From NCBI GenBank assembly GCA_018241225.1, contig JAFEEG010000021.1, forward strand, positions 124,001 to 188,000: a stretch of DNA of 64,000 bases, written 5' to 3'. The position numbers and the translations under genes are program-made. The stretch comes from Pseudomonadota bacterium. Lineage in GTDB: Bacteria; Pseudomonadota; Gammaproteobacteria; Burkholderiales; Burkholderiaceae_C. Below are positions 52,381-61,617 of the stretch, piece after piece. The number at the start of each line of letters is the position of its first letter. The stretch's first letter is position 1. Under the pieces are notes generated by a model, which worked only from the letters and a program-made list of their open reading frames with translations, made no database searches and was not told where the DNA came from.

Positions 52381-53727
52381 TCAGTGCGCCGGAATGGCGG
52401 CAGCAGGCTGGTTGCGGTAGGAAGGCACGCAGGCCAGGATCAGCAAGGTGGCGCAGATCTCGACGGCGGCCACCACGTACAGGCCGGGCGAGAGGCTGCC
52501 GGTGCTGGTCTTGATCAGGCCCAGCATCCAGGGCGCGCCGAAGCCGGCCAGGTTGGCGATGGAGTTGATCAGCGCCACGCCGCCGGCGGCAGCGGTGCCG
52601 GCCAGGAAGCGGTTGGGCATCTGCCAGAACACCGGGATGGCGCTCATGGTGCCCACGATGGCCAGGGTCAGGCCCACCAGCACGGCCAGCGCGCTGTGGC
52701 CCAGGAAGAGCGCCACGGCCAGCAGCGATGCCGAACCGATGGCGGCAGCCAGGCCGCAGTGCCAGCGGGATTCCTGGTGCTTGTCGGAGTGGAAGCCGTT
52801 CCAGATCATGCCGGCGGCGCCGAACAGGTAGGCCACGGCCATGATCCAGCCCACAGCCACCGGGCTGGTGAAGCCCACTTCCTTGACCAGCGTGGGGCCG
52901 TAGAAGGTCAGCGACGAATTGGCGGCGATGATGCAGAAGAAGATCAGGATCAGCAGCCAGATGCGGCCGCTCTTGAGCGAAGCCAGCATGCTGTGCTCGC
53001 GGTGGCCTTGTGCGCCGGCGTCGCGCTCCAGGTCGTCGTGCACCAGCTGGCGCTCGCGCTGGCTCAGCCAGCTGGCCTGCTCGGGCCTGTCGGTCAGGTA
53101 GAAGTAGGTCACGAAGCCGGCGATGACCGAGGGAATGCCCTCGAGCAGCAGCACCCACTGCCAGCCCGACCAGCCGTTGACGCCGTGCATGCTGGTCATG
53201 ATGGTGCCGGCCAGCGGCCCGCCGATCACGCCGGCGAAGGCCGAGGCCGACATGAACATGCCGAAGGCCTTGGCGCGGCGGGTGCCCGGAAACCAGTAGG
53301 TCAGGTACAGGATGATGCCGGGGTAGAAGCCGGCTTCGAACACGCCCAGCAGGAAGCGCACGAAGTAGAACTGCTCGGGCGTCTTCACGAACATCGCGGC
53401 AATGGAGGTCAGCCCCCAGCCGATGGTGATGCGCATGATGGTCTTCTTGGCACCGATCTTCTGCAGCAGCAGGTTGCTGGGCACCTCGAAGAAGAAGTAG
53501 CCCAGGAAGAAGATGCCGGCGCCCAGGCCGTACACGGCTTCGCTCCACTTGAGCTCGTCGAGCATGGTCAGCTTGATGAAGCCGATGTTGACCCGGTCGA
53601 TCCAGGCCAGCACCCACAGGAGCATCAGGAAGGGAATGAGCCGCCAGATGATCTTGCGGTAGACCCCGTCCAGCTCGGACGGGGTGGTGGAAGGCCGCGC
53701 GGATGCGGCCGCTGTGGTGGATGTCAT
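52381..53727 (-). CDS. MFS transporter of the urate-catabolism operon
   Basis: 448-residue, twelve-helix ACS-type transporter. RIDRVNIGF-like start (LAWIDRVNIGFIKLTML), a GYFFFEVPSNLLLQKIGAKK between helices and a long central loop with the TDRPEQASWLS motif. It heads the uraD-uraH operon and should import a purine-derived anion such as urate or allantoate. Divergent from the LysR gene, which probably regulates it. ATG 53727. Confidence 0.88.
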   Translation of the reverse strand: MTSTTAAASARPSTTPSELDGVYRKIIWRLIPFLMLLWVLAWIDRVNIGFIKLTMLDELKWSEAVYGLGAGIFFLGYFFFEVPSNLLLQKIGAKKTIMRITIGWGLTSIAAMFVKTPEQFYFVRFLLGVFEAGFYPGIILYLTYWFPGTRRAKAFGMFMSASAFAGVIGGPLAGTIMTSMHGVNGWSGWQWVLLLEGIPSVIAGFVTYFYLTDRPEQASWLSQRERQLVHDDLERDAGAQGHREHSMLASLKSGRIWLLILIFFCIIAANSSLTFYGPTLVKEVGFTSPVAVGWIMAVAYLFGAAGMIWNGFHSDKHQESRWHCGLAAAIGSASLLAVALFLGHSALAVLVGLTLAIVGTMSAIPVFWQMPNRFLAGTAAAGGVALINSIANLAGFGAPWMLGLIKTSTGSLSPGLYVVAAVEICATLLILACVPSYRNQPAAAIPAH

Positions 53728-53779
53728 GCTTGTCTCCTCGGTCCTGGATGTATGGCATCGGCGGTCTGGTCCCGGTCCG

Positions 53780-53821
53780 AAGGAGCCGCCGCCTGCGGGG
53801 GCGCAAAGGAGCCGCCGCCTG
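53780..53821. repeat. Direct 16-bp repeat in the MFS/LysR divergent promoter
   Basis: AAGGAGCCGCCGCCTG occurs at 53780-53795 and 53806-53821, a 26-base period. It lies in the 214-base gap between divergent genes. Both copies look like a Shine-Dalgarno plus GC-rich stretch, so an origin by local duplication is possible; a regulator site is not excluded. Confidence 0.5.
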
Positions 53822-53879
53822 GTGGGCGCACTGTAGGCACAATGGTCCCGGCGCGCGCGACGCATGCGGAATGTGCGCC

Positions 53880-53894
53880 ATAAATCAGCGCTAT
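53880..53894. promoter_or_regulatory. Candidate LysR-type T-N11-A box
   Basis: ATA-N9-TAT (53880-53894) fits the T-N11-A pattern bound by LysR regulators, 48 bases before the LysR start and facing the divergent MFS operon. Only one dyad; the position is the support. Confidence 0.4.
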
Positions 53895-53941
53895 AGGTCG
53901 CGCCGCCAGTGGGCGCGCCATCCGGTCGAACCCTAAAAAGA

Positions 53942-54922
53942 ATGACGAGAAGCCAGGACCTTGTCGACATCCACCTGCTGCGCGTGCTCGCGGCACTGGT
54001 GGCCGAGCGCAGCGTGTCGCGCGCGGCCGTGCGCATGAACCAGACGCAGCCGGCCATCAGCGCGGCCCTCAAGCGCCTGCGCGACGCCTTCGGCGACCCG
54101 ATCCTGGTGCGCGAGCGCGGCGGCATGGTGCCCACCGCCCGCGCCCTGCAACTGCGCGAAAGCGCCCGTGAAGTGCTGGGCGAAATCGACCGCATGCTGG
54201 CCGGGCCCGAGCAGTTCGAGCCCGCCGCCAGCGTCATGACCTTCACCGTGGCCACGCCCGACTACCTGGCCGCCAGCTTCATGGCCGAGGTGGTGGAGCG
54301 CTTTCGGACCGAGGCGCCCCAGGCGCGCCTGATGATCCATCCGCTCACCCCCGGCTACGACTACGAGCGCGCCCTGGCGCAGGGCGAGCTGGACATCGTG
54401 ATCGGCAACTGGCCCTTGCCGCCCGAGCGCATGCACCTGTCCCTGCTCATCGAGGACGAGCTGGTGTGCATGATGAGCCCCGGCAACCCGCTGGCCGCGC
54501 CGGGCGCCATGACGCTGCAGCGCTACCTGGCCGCCGCCCACGTGGTGCCCACGCCCTTTGCCAAGTCGCACCGCGCGGTGGTCGACAGCTACCTGGCCGG
54601 CCTGCGGCAGACCCGCGATGCGCGGGTGTTCGTGCCCTACTACGCCATGGCGCCCTACCTGGTGGCGCAAAGCGACCTGGTGTTCACCACGGCGCGGCAC
54701 TTCGCCGAGCAGTTCACGGCCAGCCTGCCGGTGGTGAGCGTGGCGGCGCCCGAGGGTTTTCCGCGCATGCGCTTCTACCAGCTGTGGCACGAACGCTCGC
54801 AGCACCAGGCGGCCCACCGCTGGCTGCGCGGACTGCTCTCGACGGTGGGCGGGCACCTGGCGCAGGCGGCACCGGGCGCGTCAGCGGGCGAAACCCCGGC
54901 CGATGGGACAATCGACCGGTAG
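53942..54922 (+). CDS. LysR-family transcriptional regulator
   Basis: 326-residue LTTR. HTH at the N-terminus: VDIHLLRVLAALVAERSVSR with AAVRMNQTQPAISAALKRL, then a periplasmic-binding-like effector domain. It resembles the NodD/PcaQ branch with the FTVATPDYLAASFMAEVVER opening. ATG 53942 (MTRSQDLVD) rather than 11 residues upstream. It is divergent from the urate-type MFS operon and the last base of its TAG is the G of the next gene's GTG start (TAGTG), an odd coupling of an unrelated regulator to the ATP-grasp gene. Confidence 0.9.
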   Translation: MTRSQDLVDIHLLRVLAALVAERSVSRAAVRMNQTQPAISAALKRLRDAFGDPILVRERGGMVPTARALQLRESAREVLGEIDRMLAGPEQFEPAASVMTFTVATPDYLAASFMAEVVERFRTEAPQARLMIHPLTPGYDYERALAQGELDIVIGNWPLPPERMHLSLLIEDELVCMMSPGNPLAAPGAMTLQRYLAAAHVVPTPFAKSHRAVVDSYLAGLRQTRDARVFVPYYAMAPYLVAQSDLVFTTARHFAEQFTASLPVVSVAAPEGFPRMRFYQLWHERSQHQAAHRWLRGLLSTVGGHLAQAAPGASAGETPADGTIDR

Positions 54923-57537
54923 TGGACCCCATCAACCCATCATTGAATTCATCGCTTTTCCCGGACGCCGGTGCGCCCGAAAACATGGCTGCGCTGGCGG
55001 CCAGCCTTGCCCCCGAGGCCGCTGCCGGCCACTACGACGAGTTGCGCGAGCGCGTCACGCCCCAGGTGCCCACGGGCGGTGGCGACGCAGACACGCTGGC
55101 GCCCGCCTGGTCGCACTTCTTCGAGGAGCTGGGCCCCGGCGGTTTTGCCGACCTGCCCCGCCGCGCCCAGAGCCTGGCGCGCCAGGTTCGCGACAACGGC
55201 GTCACCTACAACGTCTATGCCGACCGCGACGGCCCCCAGCGGCCCTGGTCGCTCGACTTGTTTCCGCTGATCGTCTCGCCCGAGAGCTGGGCCGGCATCG
55301 AGGCCGGCGTGCTGCAGCGCGTGCGCGTGCTCGACCGGGTCATGGCCGACGTCTACGGGCCGCAGCAACTGCTGGCCGACGGCCTGCTGCCGCCCGCGCT
55401 GGTGCAGGGCAACCCGGGCTACCTGCGTGCCATGCAGGGCGTGAAGCCGCCGGGCGACACCTGGCTGCACATCGCGGCCTTCGACCTGGCGCGCGGGCCC
55501 GACGGCAACTGGTGGGTGCTGTCGCAGCGCACGCAGGCGCCATCGGGCCTGGGCTACCTGCTGGAAAACCGGCTGGCCGTGTCGCGGCAGTTTCCGCAGG
55601 CCTTCGAGGCGCTGCACGTGCAGCGCCTGGCCGCCACCTACAGCGCGCTGGTCGAGGGGCTGCAGGCCATGTGCCCGGCCGGCGCGCCGCCGCACATTGC
55701 GCTGCTCACGCCCGGGCCCTACAACGAGACCTACTTCGAACACGCCTACCTGGCGCGCTACCTGGGCATCACCCTGGTGGAGGGCAACGACCTTACGGTG
55801 CGCGACCAGCGCCTGTACCTGAAGACGCTGCAGGGCCTGCGCCCGGTGCACGGGCTCATCAAGCGGCTGGACGACGAATTCCTCGACCCGCTGGAGCTGC
55901 GCCCCGATTCCACCCTGGGCGTGCCCGGCCTGCTGCAGGCCATCCGCGCGGGCAATGTGCTGGTAGCCAACGCGCCCGGCTCGGCCTTCCTTGAATCGCC
56001 AGCGATGCTGGGCTTCTTGCCCGCACTGGCACGCCGGCTGATCGGCGAGCCGCTGCAGCTGCCGTCGCTGCCCACCTGGTGGTGCGGCGAGCGCGCGGCC
56101 ATGGAAGCGGCGCTGCCGCAACTGGGCAGCTGCGCCATCAAGGCCACCTATGCCGACACCCAGCGCAACTTCGATGCGGTGCTGGGCAGCCGGCTGAACC
56201 GGCGCGAACTGGACGAATGGGCCGGCCGCATTGCCCTCGATGGCGATGCGCACACCGTGCAAGGCTACCTGCCGCTGTCGCAGATGCCCACCTGGTCGCG
56301 CGAAGGCCAGGTGTCGCCGCGCGCGGTGCTGCTGCGCGTGTTTGCCGTGAGCGACGGCGCGCAAAGCTGGCGCGTGCTGCCCGGCGGGCTGGCCCGGCTG
56401 GCGGGTCTGGAGGGGCAGATCGCCTCCATGCAGCGCGGCGGCAGCAGTGCCGACGCCTGGGTGCAGACGCGCGAAGCCATCGACCGCACCAGCCTGCTGC
56501 CCACCCACAACACGCCCGCCTCGATGGCGCGGCACCGCGCACCCGTTACCAGCCGCGCGGCCGAGAACATGTTCTGGCTGGGCCGCTACACCGAGCGTGC
56601 CGAGAACGCGGTGCGGCTGGCGCGCCTGACGCTGAGCCTGCTGGCCGGCGAAGACCAGTCGTCCACCGCGCTGCTCGAATGGCTGCACCAGCTGGCGCGC
56701 CACAACGCGCTGGTGCCGGACGACGTGCCCGGCGCAACGCGATCGCGCCGCGTGTTCGAGCGCTCGCTCATCGCCGAGCTTGGCAACCCCGACGGCGGCA
56801 GCGTGGGCTTTGCGCTGCGCTGCATCCGAAATGCCGCCAGCGCGGTGCGCGAGCGCCTGTCGCAAGACGTGTGGAACCAGATCGTGCGCGGCGAGGCCGA
56901 CTTTGCGCGCCACGCCGCCGAGCAGGCAGGCGAAGTGGCCAGTGGCAGCCATGCCACCAGCGCGGTGCTGCGCATCCTGGAAGACGCGAGCCAGGGCCTG
57001 GCCGCGCTCACCGGCGCGCAAACCGACCGCATGACGCGCGACGACGCATGGCGGCTGCTGTCCATCGGCCGGCACATCGAGCGGCTGGCCTTCCTGTCGG
57101 ACGCGCTGGCCACGGGCTTTGGCAACGGCGCGGTGCACGAGCTGCCGGGCTTCGAGGCCATGGTGGCGCTGTTCGACAGCACCATCACCTTCCATGCGCG
57201 CTACCAGCAGCGGCGCGACGTGGCCACGCTGGTCGACCTGCTGGTGCTCGACGGCGACAACCCGCGCTCGCTGGCCTGGGTCACGCAGACGCTGCGCGGG
57301 CGCATTGCGCGGCTGGCCGGCAGCGCGCCGGGCAAGCTCACCGCCCTGTCCTACGAATTGCCGGACCCGGCCAGCTGGACGCTGGAGCACCTGTGCGCGC
57401 CCGGCGAAGGCGTGCACTACCCGGCGCTCATGGAGCTGTTCGAGCGTTGCGAGGCCGCGGCCTACCATGTGTCGGACGCCATCGGCACGCGCTACTTCAC
57501 GCTCACGTCCGAGTCGTTGCGCTCGGTCGGCGTCTAA
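54922..57537 (+). CDS. Fused circularly permuted ATP-grasp / alpha-E protein
   Basis: 871-residue fusion. Residues 1-500 form the CP_ATPgrasp part (LLTPGPYNETYFEHAYLARY, IKRLDDEFLDPLELRPDSTL, GNVLVANAPGSAFLESPAML). Residues about 540-871 are the alpha-E domain, starting at TSRAAENMFWLGRYTERAEN and repeating a helical pattern to the end. In the paralogous system at 35771-38267 these are two genes, so the fusion supports a physical complex between the two proteins. GTG start at 54922 (MDPINPSLNS), overlapping the LysR stop. Followed 9 bases later by the transglutaminase gene. Confidence 0.92.
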   Translation: MDPINPSLNSSLFPDAGAPENMAALAASLAPEAAAGHYDELRERVTPQVPTGGGDADTLAPAWSHFFEELGPGGFADLPRRAQSLARQVRDNGVTYNVYADRDGPQRPWSLDLFPLIVSPESWAGIEAGVLQRVRVLDRVMADVYGPQQLLADGLLPPALVQGNPGYLRAMQGVKPPGDTWLHIAAFDLARGPDGNWWVLSQRTQAPSGLGYLLENRLAVSRQFPQAFEALHVQRLAATYSALVEGLQAMCPAGAPPHIALLTPGPYNETYFEHAYLARYLGITLVEGNDLTVRDQRLYLKTLQGLRPVHGLIKRLDDEFLDPLELRPDSTLGVPGLLQAIRAGNVLVANAPGSAFLESPAMLGFLPALARRLIGEPLQLPSLPTWWCGERAAMEAALPQLGSCAIKATYADTQRNFDAVLGSRLNRRELDEWAGRIALDGDAHTVQGYLPLSQMPTWSREGQVSPRAVLLRVFAVSDGAQSWRVLPGGLARLAGLEGQIASMQRGGSSADAWVQTREAIDRTSLLPTHNTPASMARHRAPVTSRAAENMFWLGRYTERAENAVRLARLTLSLLAGEDQSSTALLEWLHQLARHNALVPDDVPGATRSRRVFERSLIAELGNPDGGSVGFALRCIRNAASAVRERLSQDVWNQIVRGEADFARHAAEQAGEVASGSHATSAVLRILEDASQGLAALTGAQTDRMTRDDAWRLLSIGRHIERLAFLSDALATGFGNGAVHELPGFEAMVALFDSTITFHARYQQRRDVATLVDLLVLDGDNPRSLAWVTQTLRGRIARLAGSAPGKLTALSYELPDPASWTLEHLCAPGEGVHYPALMELFERCEAAAYHVSDAIGTRYFTLTSESLRSVGV

Positions 57538-57546
57538 GGGGCAGGC

Positions 57547-58467
57547 ATGCTGCTGCAGATCACCCACGAAACGCACTACGCCTACGCCCCTGCGGTGGAA
57601 ACCGCGCAGCACCTGGCGCACCTGCGGCCGCTGCGCTCGGCCTCGCAGGAGCTGCTGGAGCACCGCATCGAGATCAAGCCCGCCCCCGCGCAGCGCAGCG
57701 ACTCGGCCGACGCGTACGGCAACGCGCGCACCTTCTTCGCGCTCGAATCCACGCATGAAGAGCTGAGCGTGGTGGCCCACAGCCTGGTGCGCACATCCAT
57801 GCCCGCGCCGCCCGGCGAAGCCGAACGCGAAGTGCCCTGGGAACAGGTGCGCGAGCGCTTTCGCTACCGCAAGGGCAGCAGCTACGACCCGGCGGCGGAG
57901 TTCGTCTTTCCGTCGCGCTACGTGCCGCGCCACGACGACTTCGCGGACTATGCCCGCGCCAGCTTCACACCCGAGCGGCCGCTGTTCGATGCCGCCTTCG
58001 AGCTGACGCAGCGCATGTTCAGCGACTTCATCTACGACGGCGACAGCACCGAGATCAGCACGCCCGCCGTGCAGGCGCTGGCCCAGCGCCGCGGCGTGTG
58101 CCAGGACTTCGCCCACATCATGATCGGCTGCCTGCGCACCCTCGGCCTGCCCGCGCGCTACGTCAGCGGCTACCTGCTGACGCAGCCACCACCCGGCCAG
58201 GAGCGCCTGGTGGGCGCCGATGCCTCGCACGCCTGGGTGTCGGTCTACCTGCCCGGCGCGCAAGGCAACGGAACGTGGGCGGATTTCGACCCCACCAACG
58301 GCCGCCAGCCCGGTGAAGACTACGTGGCACTGGCCGTCGGGCGCGACTTTGCCGACGTATCGCCCATGCGCGGCGTGCTGCACGGCGGCGCACGGCACAC
58401 GCTGAAGGTAGGAGTCACCGTGCAGCCCGTGCAGGCACCCGACGACGCGCAGGCTCCCGCCGCCTGA
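57547..58467 (+). CDS. Transglutaminase-like protein of the second ATP-grasp system
   Basis: 306-residue cytosolic transglutaminase-fold protein. An N-terminal beta region (LLQITHETHYAYAPAVETAQ) precedes the catalytic core with Cys in RRGVCQDFAHIM, His in ASHAWVSVYLPG and Asp in FDPTNGRQPG. Typical of those coupled to CP_ATPgrasp and alpha-E proteins, where it may cleave or rearrange isopeptide bonds made by the ligase. 9 bases after the fused gene; RidA follows 44 bases on. Confidence 0.92.
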   Translation: MLLQITHETHYAYAPAVETAQHLAHLRPLRSASQELLEHRIEIKPAPAQRSDSADAYGNARTFFALESTHEELSVVAHSLVRTSMPAPPGEAEREVPWEQVRERFRYRKGSSYDPAAEFVFPSRYVPRHDDFADYARASFTPERPLFDAAFELTQRMFSDFIYDGDSTEISTPAVQALAQRRGVCQDFAHIMIGCLRTLGLPARYVSGYLLTQPPPGQERLVGADASHAWVSVYLPGAQGNGTWADFDPTNGRQPGEDYVALAVGRDFADVSPMRGVLHGGARHTLKVGVTVQPVQAPDDAQAPAA

Positions 58468-58511
58468 GCCGGGTGAGAATGCACGGCTTGCTTCACACAG
58501 GAGATCACCAC

Positions 58512-58973
58512 ATGAGCGTCTACGACAAGCTTTCCCAGATGGGCATCGCCCTGCCCCCCGTGTCCGTGCCTGCCGCGGCCTACGTGCCATTCGTGCGCAC
58601 CGGCTCGCTGGTCTTTCTCTCGGGCCACATCTCCAAGAAGGACGGCAGGCCCTGGGTCGGCCAACTGGGCGCCGGCATCTCGGTGGAAGAAGGCCAGCAG
58701 GCCGCGCGCGCCGTGGCCATCGACCTGCTGGGCACGCTGCACGCGGCCGTGGGCGACCTGAACAAGGTCACGCGCGTCGTCAAGCTCATGAGCCTGGTGA
58801 ACTCCGCCCCCACCTTCACCGAGCACCACCTGGTGACCAACGGCGCCAGCAACCTCATTGGCGAGGTGTTCGGCAGCGACAAGGGCGCGCATGCGCGAAG
58901 CGCCTTCGGCGTGGCGCAGCTGCCCTTTGGCGTGATCGTGGAAATCGAGCTGATCGCCGAAGTGGCGGCCTGA
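58512..58973 (+). CDS. RidA/YjgF-family protein
   Basis: 153-residue member of the Rid superfamily (Atu1372-like subgroup with longer ends). LVFLSGHISKKDGRPWVGQL and SAFGVAQLPFGVIVEIELIA are the family strands; the Arg that binds the imine carboxylate in RidA sits at the ARSAFG position. RidA proteins deaminate reactive enamines/imines. AGGAGA at 58500 supports ATG 58512. Frequently follows the transglutaminase gene in related genomes, as far as I recall, but no mechanistic link is evident. Confidence 0.88.
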   Translation: MSVYDKLSQMGIALPPVSVPAAAYVPFVRTGSLVFLSGHISKKDGRPWVGQLGAGISVEEGQQAARAVAIDLLGTLHAAVGDLNKVTRVVKLMSLVNSAPTFTEHHLVTNGASNLIGEVFGSDKGAHARSAFGVAQLPFGVIVEIELIAEVAA

Positions 58974-58993
58974 CGCGCAAGCGGCGCCGCGCG

Positions 58994-61525
58994 CTACTCC
59001 GCGGCGCGCCGCAGCGTGTCCACCACCGGCCGGCGCAGCACCTCGCGCAGGCCCCACCAGCCCGCACCCAGCGCCAGCAGCGCGCCGGCCACGGCGCCAC
59101 CCAGCGGCACGAAGGGCGATGCGGTCCAGGTGAACTCGAACACGTAGCGCGCCAGGCCCCAGCCCAGCACCGAGGCCACGATGGCCGCCAGCAACCCTGC
59201 CAGCATGCCCACGCCCGCCAGCTCGGCGCGCTGCACCTGGCGCAGCAGGCTGGCCCGGGCACCGACGGCGCGCATGATGGCGAATTCGCGCGCCCGCTCC
59301 TCGCGGGTGGCGCTTACCGCCGCAAACAGCACCACCAGCCCGGCCGCAAGCGTGAAGCCGAACAGGAACTCCACCGCCCGGATCACCTGGTCGAGCACGC
59401 GCTGCACCTGGCCGATGGTGGCGCTCATGTCGACGTTGGTGATGTTGGGAAAGGCGCGCACCAGCGCGTTGTCAAATCCGTTTTTTTCTGGTGCACGGAA
59501 GGCGCCCATGTAGGTCATGGGTACATCGGGCAGGTTGGCCACGGTGTACATCACGAAGAAGTTGGCGTGCAGCGAACCCCAGTCCACCTTGCGCAGCGAG
59601 GTGATGCGCGAATCGTTCTGCTGGCCGCCGATGTCGAAGGTCAGCGTGTCGCCCAGCTTCATGCCCAGGGTCTGGGCCAGGCCCTCTTCCACGCTCATCT
59701 CGCCGGCAGCGTTGGGCGTCCAGCGCCCGGCCACGATGCTGTTGTGCGGCGGTGCCTCGGCGCTGTTGCTCAGGTTGAACTCGCGGTCCACCAGGCGGCG
59801 CGCGCGGTCGTCGGTGTAGTCGTCGGGCGAGACGGGCTTGTCGTTGATGGCGATCAGCCGGCCGCGGATCATGGGGTACCAGTCGTACTTGTTCACGCCC
59901 GCGTCGCGCAGCGCCTTCTGGAAGGCCTCGCCCTGCTCGGGCATCACGTTGATGACGAAGCGATTCGGCGCATCGGGCGGCGTGGCGCGGCGCCAGCTGG
60001 CCACCAGGTCGGTGCGCAGCAGCACCAGAAGGATGAGCGCGAGCAGCCCCACCGCCAGCGCGCTGACCTGCACCACCGCATACACCGGCCGCGCCGAGAT
60101 CTGCCGCGTGGCCAGCACCAGCCAGCGCGGCGCCGTGCTTTCCTTGACGCTGCGGCGCAGCAGCTTGACCGCAAGCCAGCTCAGCAGCGCGAACACCGCC
60201 ACCGCCCCCATGAACCCGCCGACAGCGATGAGTCCCAGCTTGAGATCGCTGCTGGCCGCCAGCAGCAGCGCCGCAAAGCCCGCCACGCCCACGCCCAGCA
60301 CCGTCAGCGAGGCCGGCTTGAGGCCGCCCACATCGCGCCGGATCACGCGCAGCGGCGGCACCTGCGCCAGCTGCAGCACCGGCGGCAGGCCGAAGGCAAA
60401 CAGCAACGTCAGCCCCATGCCCAGGCCGAAGGCCACCGGCCACAGCGTGGGTGCCGGCAAGGCGCTTTCCACCAGCCCGGCCAGCAGCAGCACGAAGACG
60501 TAGTGCACGACAAAACCGATCAACACCCCGGCCGCGCTGGCCACCAGGCCGATGAGCGCGAACTCGAAGGCATAGGCGCCGGCAATGGTGCGCTGGCTCT
60601 GGCCGAGAACGCGCAGCATGGCGCAATCGTCCAGGTGGTTGGCGGCGAACCCGCGCGCGGCCAGCGCCACGGCCACAGCCGACAGGAGCGCGGCCAGCAG
60701 CGCGACCAGGTTGAGAAACTTCTCGGCGCGGTCGAGCGTCTGCCGCATTTCGGGCCGGCCGCTTTCCAGCGACTCGAGCCGTGCGCCGCGCATCTCGCCG
60801 TTCTTGAGCGCGGCGTCGGCCCAGTCGTTGAAGGATTTCACCGCCCGCTCGTCGCCGGCCACCGCGAAGCGGTAGCGCACCCGGCTGGCCGGCTGCACCA
60901 GGCCGGTGGCCGCCACGTCGGCCTGGTTGATCATCACGCGCGGCGCAAAGCTCATGAAGCCGGCGCCGCGGTCGGGCTCCAGCACGATGATGCGGCCGAT
61001 GCGCAGGGCCGAGTCGCCCAGCAGCAGCTTGTCGCCCAGCTTCAAGCCCAACGATTCGAGCAGCGGCCCATCCACCCACACCTCGCCGGGCACCGGAATG
61101 TCCTGGGTGGCCTGGCCGGTGTCGCCCGCCCGGGTGCTGGTCTGCAGTTTTCCGCGCAAGGGGTAGCCGGCCCCCACCGCCTTCAGCGCCACCAGCTTGC
61201 TGGCGCCGCCCTGGGCATCGTCGGCGCGGGCCATGGTGGGGAAGTTGTAGTTGCTGGTGGTCTGCAGGCCCAGCGCCCGGGCGCGGTCGATGAAGTTCTG
61301 CGGCGTCGGGTTGTCGCTGGCCAGCACCGCGTCGCCACCCAGCAGCTGGCGCGCATCGCGCTGCAGTCCGCCCTTGAGCCGGTCCGCGAAGAAGCCCACC
61401 GCGGTGAGCGCGGCCACCGCCAGCAACACCGCCACCATCAACAGGCGCAACTCGCCGGCGCGCAGGTCGCGCCACAGGGTTCGCCAACCCAGGTGCCAGG
61501 CGGAAGAGGTGGTGTTGGTGCTCAT
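58994..61525 (-). CDS. FtsX-type ABC transporter permease (YbbP-like)
   Basis: 843-residue permease with ten helices and two large periplasmic domains, the layout of YbbP/MacB-type permeases. Each half ends in an FtsX triplet of helices ([20 protein letters not shown] and [20 protein letters not shown]). ATG 61525 ([20 protein letters not shown]) is the natural start. The cognate ATPase (YbbA-like) is not in the window. In other bacteria the complex is linked to lysophospholipase or lipid/lipoprotein handling. Confidence 0.88.
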   Translation of the reverse strand: MSTNTTSSAWHLGWRTLWRDLRAGELRLLMVAVLLAVAALTAVGFFADRLKGGLQRDARQLLGGDAVLASDNPTPQNFIDRARALGLQTTSNYNFPTMARADDAQGGASKLVALKAVGAGYPLRGKLQTSTRAGDTGQATQDIPVPGEVWVDGPLLESLGLKLGDKLLLGDSALRIGRIIVLEPDRGAGFMSFAPRVMINQADVAATGLVQPASRVRYRFAVAGDERAVKSFNDWADAALKNGEMRGARLESLESGRPEMRQTLDRAEKFLNLVALLAALLSAVAVALAARGFAANHLDDCAMLRVLGQSQRTIAGAYAFEFALIGLVASAAGVLIGFVVHYVFVLLLAGLVESALPAPTLWPVAFGLGMGLTLLFAFGLPPVLQLAQVPPLRVIRRDVGGLKPASLTVLGVGVAGFAALLLAASSDLKLGLIAVGGFMGAVAVFALLSWLAVKLLRRSVKESTAPRWLVLATRQISARPVYAVVQVSALAVGLLALILLVLLRTDLVASWRRATPPDAPNRFVINVMPEQGEAFQKALRDAGVNKYDWYPMIRGRLIAINDKPVSPDDYTDDRARRLVDREFNLSNSAEAPPHNSIVAGRWTPNAAGEMSVEEGLAQTLGMKLGDTLTFDIGGQQNDSRITSLRKVDWGSLHANFFVMYTVANLPDVPMTYMGAFRAPEKNGFDNALVRAFPNITNVDMSATIGQVQRVLDQVIRAVEFLFGFTLAAGLVVLFAAVSATREERAREFAIMRAVGARASLLRQVQRAELAGVGMLAGLLAAIVASVLGWGLARYVFEFTWTASPFVPLGGAVAGALLALGAGWWGLREVLRRPVVDTLRRAAE

Positions 61526-61617
61526 GGGCGCGGACGTTAACCGAACTGAGAATGGACCTTCGCCCTGCACAGGAATTGGGGGGCGGCAACTCACACACAA
61601 GACAAGGAGACAAGCCC

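Noticed and set aside
54949..58590. 1213-codon minus-strand open frame
   Set aside because: Antisense to the fused ATP-grasp/alpha-E and transglutaminase genes, which carry clear motifs; composition (His, Gln, Arg, Gly) is that of a shadow frame.
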